Below are positions 61,001-64,000 of a stretch of 64,000 nucleotides of DNA, piece after piece. Numbering within the stretch: the stretch's first letter is position 1; each line of letters begins with the position of its first letter. Source of the stretch: Liolophura sinensis (taxonomy: Eukaryota; Mollusca; Polyplacophora; Chitonida; Chitonidae); the NCBI RefSeq assembly GCF_032854445.1, contig NC_088301.1, forward strand, positions 41,473,116 to 41,537,115. Reading direction: 5' to 3'. Both the position numbers and the translations under genes were made by a program. The notes beneath the pieces are model-generated. The model had not been told where the DNA came from and did no database searches. It was given only the letters and a program-made list of their open reading frames with translations.

Positions 61001-61654
61001 TAGAATAATAAATACATCATCCAACATAACATCAGACAAGAAATATTATTGAGTGCCAAAATAAACAGTACTTTGTGGAACATTTACAACTTGCATGCAT
61101 TAATGGAATTACCACCTTTTTCATTACACGTTTTGTGCTCACTAATCCCTTGGAGCCTTTGGAGGGGATTTCCAATACAACAGTAAATGACACAGGATAA
61201 AAGGAGTTTAACCAACAGATTAGACTCAACAGAACTTGTTTTAGGTAAGCAAACTTGGCTAACAATTAGCAGTACTGGAAGTTAATAAAAAGACAAAATT
61301 AAGTTCATGAACCCTTAAACACTTTCTCCATCTTGGCATTAGTTCTACCTGTCTTGCTTTTTCCATTAACAGGTATGAAGTACCAGTACTGAATTTGAAG
61401 CTAAGAAGAATGTAAAATTTGAATCAAAATCTCAGCGATGTGTAAACACAAAATAAACCTACAGAAAATGCTTGTAAATGGAATTACAACAATGTAACAG
61501 TCTAACAAAAGAAAATGTCCACCAAAAAATCCATTCAGACTCTTACAGGTTTTCCAACAACAAAAGGACAGGCTCCACTGTTCATACTTACTCTCTGTTG
61601 GGCATGGGGATCCACGCCAACACTCCCCAGTCCTCGCAACACATTCTCATCCAT
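42817..61654 (-). CDS. XPOT: Exportin-T (exportin(tRNA)), 26 coding exons
   Basis: Exons (5' to 3'): 61654-61592, 60637-60552, 60262-60209, 59810-59741, 59281-59066, 56078-55995, 55783-55514, 55102-55023, 54449-54254, 53671-53609, 53084-53013, 52611-52483, 52203-52135, 50697-50578, 50368-50274, 49523-49358, 48491-48349, 47695-47410, 47043-46854, 45855-45788, 45655-45607, 45050-44935, 44513-44466, 44117-44046, 43287-43234, 42843-42817. All phases agree; 961 aa, against 962 in human XPOT. It is a karyopherin-beta HEAT-repeat receptor that exports mature tRNA with RanGTP. Family signatures: start MDENVLRGLG, RWSSFFTDLFQ, RIMLAIDSEVVDREIVH, YVSWVDISLIANDR, KGMDPVAKTKLVES, KYDESYNFEQEGEDEAMF, ETVVRYEKFFNVEPQHIP, LLSSEDQLFVYETAGLLIV, and the end VFFARAKS. 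An acceptor at 61689 precedes the ATG exon, so a 5' UTR exon lies further upstream. Introns carry three repeat arrays or elements and a 3-kb intron (56079-59065). Confidence 0.97.
42948..43010. repeat. (TA)n microsatellite in XPOT intron
   Basis: About 60 bp of uninterrupted TA ending in tacatacatac. Located in the last XPOT intron. Confidence 0.95.
43378..43828. repeat. degenerate tandem repeat, about 20-bp unit, XPOT intron
   Basis: Repeats of the type GTAACCATCACTGATGCATT with drift (ATAACTGATGC, AAAACCGATGC, ATCAGTCACTGTTAC). Roughly 20 units. It lies in the intron between exons 43287-43234 and 44117-44046. Confidence 0.85.
44131..44268 (-). mobile_element. SINE copy, 3' two-thirds
   Basis: Reads tatttatttattaatctgac, cttacgccgtactccaaaat, atttcacatatatgacggcg, accagcattatggtgagagg, ending near cttcccacgtatgaccgg. 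The tRNA-like head is not seen. In an XPOT intron, starting 14 bp from an exon (44117). Confidence 0.75.
45411..45475 (-). mobile_element. short SINE tail fragment
   Basis: tatttattatttgattgttt followed by aacgctatattcaagatcct resembles the SINE 3' terminus (ttgattggtgttttacgccg, tactcaagaat). Diverged. Lies in an XPOT intron. Confidence 0.4.
48022..48289 (-). mobile_element. full-length tRNA-derived SINE with 13-bp target-site duplication
   Basis: Best-preserved copy of the family. On the minus strand: GGGGCCTCTGTGGCTCAGTT (A-box region), then GAGTTCAAGTCC (B box), a central body (tcatgctggcttcctctccg, gtttcccccgggctgtgccc, cataatgctggcc), a conserved 3' part (gtataagtgaaatattcttg, agtacggcgtaaaacacc) and an AAAT tail. 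The 13-mer AACACCATAATTA flanks it at 48009-48021 and 48290-48302, so it was inserted by target-primed reverse transcription and is fairly recent. Lies in an XPOT intron. The frame MAQLVSALAQRNDPGVSHQC is a by-product of the tRNA head. Confidence 0.9.
48705..49323. mobile_element. foldback-type element with long inverted arms
   Basis: Left arm 48705-48895 and right arm 49062-49323 are inverted copies. Both contain ggccctgatgcca, caatgctacctgccatgtaa, ccatacctgctttacgtgct, gtccgtcacaca, gatgttggggcgg, tgctaggcacataacacaac and gccatgttg. Outer ends are TTAGC(C/T)CTGAC. The arms differ by substitutions and by extra bases in the right arm; the spacer is about 166 bp. It fills most of the XPOT intron 48492-49357 and stops 34 bp from exon 49358. 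No transposase is present, so it is a non-autonomous long-TIR element or an inverted duplication. Confidence 0.75.
49600..49770. mobile_element. partial copy of the TTAA-type MITE
   Basis: Left end TTTAAAGGGTAACAGAATTG, then tttctgattggctgg, later cccatatctccactctcagc and caatcc. It matches the 38787-38960 element in order, but the right terminal repeat is not recognisable. In an XPOT intron. Confidence 0.55.
49853..50238. repeat. tandem repeat, 26-30 bp units in a three-unit cycle, XPOT intron
   Basis: Units of the type TAATAACCTCAGTAACAAGA plus variable ends (aatgctac, aacactt, gcactg). Three variants follow each other in order and the cycle of about 83-85 bp recurs, indicating expansion of a trimer. 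Ends about 35 bp from exon 50274-50368. Confidence 0.85.
51045..51172 (-). mobile_element. tRNA-head SINE fragment (type distinct from the main SINE)
   Basis: On the minus strand: TTTGGTGGCCTAATGGTTAT (A-box-like), catccgacttgaagttggga, gacccaggattaaactcgg (B-box-like position). In an XPOT intron. No tail identified. Not taken as a tRNA gene because the acceptor stem is not paired. Confidence 0.5.
54568..54735. repeat. dispersed repeat copy B
   Basis: Matches copy A at 22711-22815 in ordered blocks (cttggtgctgaa, tgtagaatatcatctcatgt, aagaactcccagaatcagga, gttagtcatgg), with about 40 bp inserted in the middle here. In an XPOT intron. Confidence 0.55.
56079..59065. other. large XPOT intron
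   Basis: The longest intron of XPOT. The flanking exons join directly in protein sequence (VHSPQ to ESERNTMIKD), as in other exportin-T proteins, so no coding exon is missing. Contents: one 5'-truncated SINE and otherwise unremarkable AT-rich sequence. Confidence 0.6.
57389..57456 (-). mobile_element. 5'-truncated SINE with 11-bp target-site duplication
   Basis: Poly-T followed by gattggtgttttacgccgta, ctcaagaatatttcacttat, acgacggcg: only the last 68 bp of the family. The 11-mer GCACGGTATGA flanks it exactly at 57378-57388 and 57457-57467. The near-consensus sequence and perfect duplication indicate a young insertion. Confidence 0.9.
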
Positions 61655-62939
61655 TACGCCTGGAAACCAGACCGGATTTATGTAGATGCTACCTGAATAA
61701 AACAAACAAATGAGTAAGACTGATGGATACTCCTCAAGACTGCCAGTGAATGTAAACAGCTGTGCACTGTTGACTAACTAAAATGAAGTACGAAAAGGTA
61801 GTGACAGAGAAAAGAGAATAGGATACATTACGATATTTCACTGGAAGCTGAAATAACCTGTACTGATGATCTTAAAATTTGAATGTTCATGATGTAACTC
61901 CCATTGCAATCCCTTCAAAGGCAAACAAAGGCAAACATAGTTATACCGTAAAGCCTATAGCATGTCAATACTGGGCTGTAAGTCCATTTACGTCAGATAT
62001 TGTGAGAAACCTAAATGGAACATGCTTTAACATAGGCTTGGTTCCATCCTTAGCCTCACAAACTTTTGCCAAACTTAATGTCAGAGCAATATCACACTAC
62101 CTTTGACCAGGGGAGAAGGACTTTAAGTGCTTAAATATATGAGAAACAAGAGCCTAGAGGATAAGGTGGATAATTTAGCATAAGCAAGATGTTTGGAAAC
62201 TCTTAATTATTCTAAATGGAGTGTCTTCTGACTAGAACTGCAGCATGCTATCAGGCATGTCCCAACATCTTCGGTGAGTTCTAGTCATTTAGAACTAGTA
62301 CATGTCGTTCAACTAACCTGCTAAAGTTGACATCCCCTCAGTTTTCTTGTCAAAAATTCGAACGTTGACCACTCAAAATATTTATGATTTGACTTGTATC
62401 CCCCCTTGCACATTTCTCATAGTCACCAAACTGTACTGGTGCCTTTCACATTGTCCCACAGTAATTTTGTGCGAACTACACGTTTTTAAGTCAGCCAAAA
62501 ATCAGACATGTGCGCCTCAAAAGGAGGTGTTCAATAGAGTTCAACTTAAACTTACAAGTGATTGTCATGTATCATTTACTGTACAGCTATCGATACCCAT
62601 TACACCACTCCAGAAAACACTTACATCACTTATGTACGATACAGTTGACGTTAAATCACATTTCATATGTTTTCAGCCACGTTTCATCATCGAATGACCG
62701 CCATGCTGGTTTGTAATTCTCGTTCTGCGTGAGAAGACACCCAACATTAATTTGCTTCCTTTTCAAATCATTTCACTTTTAGAATACTATGGGTTCGAAA
62801 GCTTCATTTTTATTAGAAAAATATTTTAATCGATATAAAAGGAACTATCGCAAACATAATGGAAACTCGTCCTTTGACCCGTTAGCGTTTGATATGCACT
62901 GAGCAAGCTACGAGCTAAATGAATTTGGAGCACTCCTGT
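61655..62939. other. XPOT 5' region (upstream UTR exon not located)
   Basis: A minus-strand acceptor (ttattcAG) ends at 61690, so the XPOT ATG exon starts about 35 bases before the start codon and a non-coding first exon should lie upstream. A plausible start zone is near 62690-62900, where the minus strand has CATGGCGGTCA, a YY1-like word often seen at animal start sites. No coding exon was found. Confidence 0.35.
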
Positions 62940-63081
62940 CACGTGATCGATCTTTTTCCTCGTGGCCGCCACCATGAAAGCTCGTGGTGATGTAGGTTCT
63001 CTCTTTAGTGTGTAATTAGTACGGTTATGCTGCAGAAATGTTTAGATTTGGATGCGTAGTTGGTGATTTAAAATCATAATA
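62940..63081 (+). promoter_or_regulatory. candidate promoter/5' leader: E-box, TOP-like tract, short uORF
   Basis: CACGTG at 62940-62945 is followed by a pyrimidine tract TCTTTTTCCTC (62951-62961), then the strong start context GCCGCCACCATG (62965-62976). That ATG opens only a 14-codon frame, MKARGDVGSLFSV, ending at 63015. A pyrimidine tract close to a start site resembles the 5' TOP of translation-machinery mRNAs, but transcription here is inferred only. Confidence 0.3.
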
Positions 63082-63201
63082 ATGGATGCACCAAAAGCTG
63101 TTGAAGCTTTTATGTATCTTGAATACCGTAGAGCAGCTGATTTTGTTCAGGCGCTTGAGAAAAATGTGGCTTCCTGTACTGTAAACATGCCGTCAAAATA
63201 A
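63082..63201 (+). CDS. possible first coding exon of an unidentified + strand gene
   Basis: ATG at 63082 opens MDAPKAVEAFMYLEYRRAAD followed by FVQALEKNVASCT up to a possible donor ACT|GTAAAC at 63180 (phase 0). Read without splicing it stops at 63201 (39 aa). The composition is protein-like (amphipathic helix, few rare residues), and it would be divergent from XPOT across a compact promoter. I do not recognise the family, and no downstream exon appears before the window ends at 64000, so this remains a candidate. Confidence 0.3.
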   Translation: MDAPKAVEAFMYLEYRRAADFVQALEKNVASCTVNMPSK

Positions 63202-64000
63202 AACTGCAACAACTACACTCGACACCCGACCAGCAAAACCCGACATACATACCATAATTAGTGAACAGTTCGCTGCTTTATTGAGCCTAGGTGTTTTTGT
63301 TTGTTGATAAATAAATTTAAATAACAAGTCTGCGACGATTTTGATCCATCAATCGGTATGGATTAGGTGTGCATGTGTAATATGACCATGTATAATATAG
63401 GCCTATATATTCACTGCTGCTCTTACTCAAGTGATATGATGTTTGAAATGGTGGAAAGATCTAGCTGTTTTATTCATGCCTACAGGACTTACTTGTGCCC
63501 ACCAAAAGCTGAAAATCTTGTCTGAGTAACATTCAAGTTAATACAAAACCGGAAGCTCTCGTATTGATCCAACATACACTGGGAGTTTGGGTTAGATTAC
63601 ATGTTTTGCCATATGCCCGTGTTTGTTACCGTGTAGCCTGTTTTAGGTCTACACTTAACCTCACGTGACACGTGTGCTCATTGATTTGCATGGTGGAATC
63701 CCTAATAGTATCCTCTTAATTTATTATCCTCATCTATGTAACTAAGTAACTCGCTGCTTGGTGGTTACATTGACTGCTAGAGCTTTCTCCGTACAGAGTA
63801 TTGGGGTGTGGACAGCCATTTTGAAGTGTCGCATGACCTACATCTGGGTGTGAAATGCAACAGAGTTTGGGTATTGAAATCCTCAAGAAAACTTATATTT
63901 TGATTGCCCCAGCAAGAACAACTTCAACCTTCCTAATTCAATCCAAAAAGGCATAAAAAAGAACTGGTGTTTTTAGTGCAGTTAAATTTGGGTGCCGTCA
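63202..64000. other. right-edge non-coding stretch
   Basis: No exon, tandem repeat or mobile element is recognised. It could be the first intron of the candidate gene starting at 63082. Confidence 0.35.

Noticed and set aside
1-64000. Retrovirus-like, LTR or other virus-derived elements
   Set aside because: No reverse transcriptase, integrase, capsid or envelope-like frame and no long direct terminal repeats were seen.

Overview
This is a nuclear DNA window from an invertebrate animal, most likely a lophotrochozoan and probably a mollusc. The reasons are the intron-rich genes with animal splice sites, the fused NitFhit gene (separate NIT1 and FHIT genes in vertebrates), the AT-rich introns full of short ATGTACATGT-type words, and many copies of a tRNA-derived SINE with an (AAAT)n tail. 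The species cannot be named from sequence alone.

Four complete protein-coding genes were rebuilt exon by exon. Splice phases agree at every junction. In order they are: an LRRC74-like leucine-rich-repeat protein (+, 4247-15576, 16 exons, about 628 aa); NitFhit (-, 20981-28098, 9 exons, 470 aa); TMEM43/LUMA (+, 29066-36527, 12 exons, 411 aa); and exportin-T, XPOT (-, 42817-61654, 26 coding exons, 961 aa). LRRC74 and nitfhit converge, nitfhit and TMEM43 are head to head with 967 bp between their start codons, and TMEM43 and XPOT converge. Three weaker gene fragments lie at the edges: a possible terminal + exon at 680-743, two possible minus-strand exons at 3185-3667, and a possible first + exon at 63082-63180 upstream of XPOT. 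The four main genes have unrelated housekeeping or structural roles, and nothing suggests a pathway cluster.

The rest is introns, UTRs and repeats. There are four unrelated minisatellites: 27-bp units in a nitfhit intron, 33-bp units with a higher-order duplication between TMEM43 and XPOT, and about 20-bp and 28-bp units in XPOT introns. There are also about a dozen SINE copies or pieces (two with clear target-site duplications), a TTAA-flanked MITE with relatives, a long inverted-repeat (foldback) element filling an XPOT intron, a TIR element with GGGCCCATATG-type words, and several hairpins. The most unusual points are a 26-bp perfect inverted repeat exactly over a nitfhit 5' splice site, a predicted small insertion in the Fhit domain at a splice junction, and the recent 480-bp higher-order duplication in the 33-bp array. 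I found no retroviral or other virus-like element and no convincing undescribed multi-gene system.
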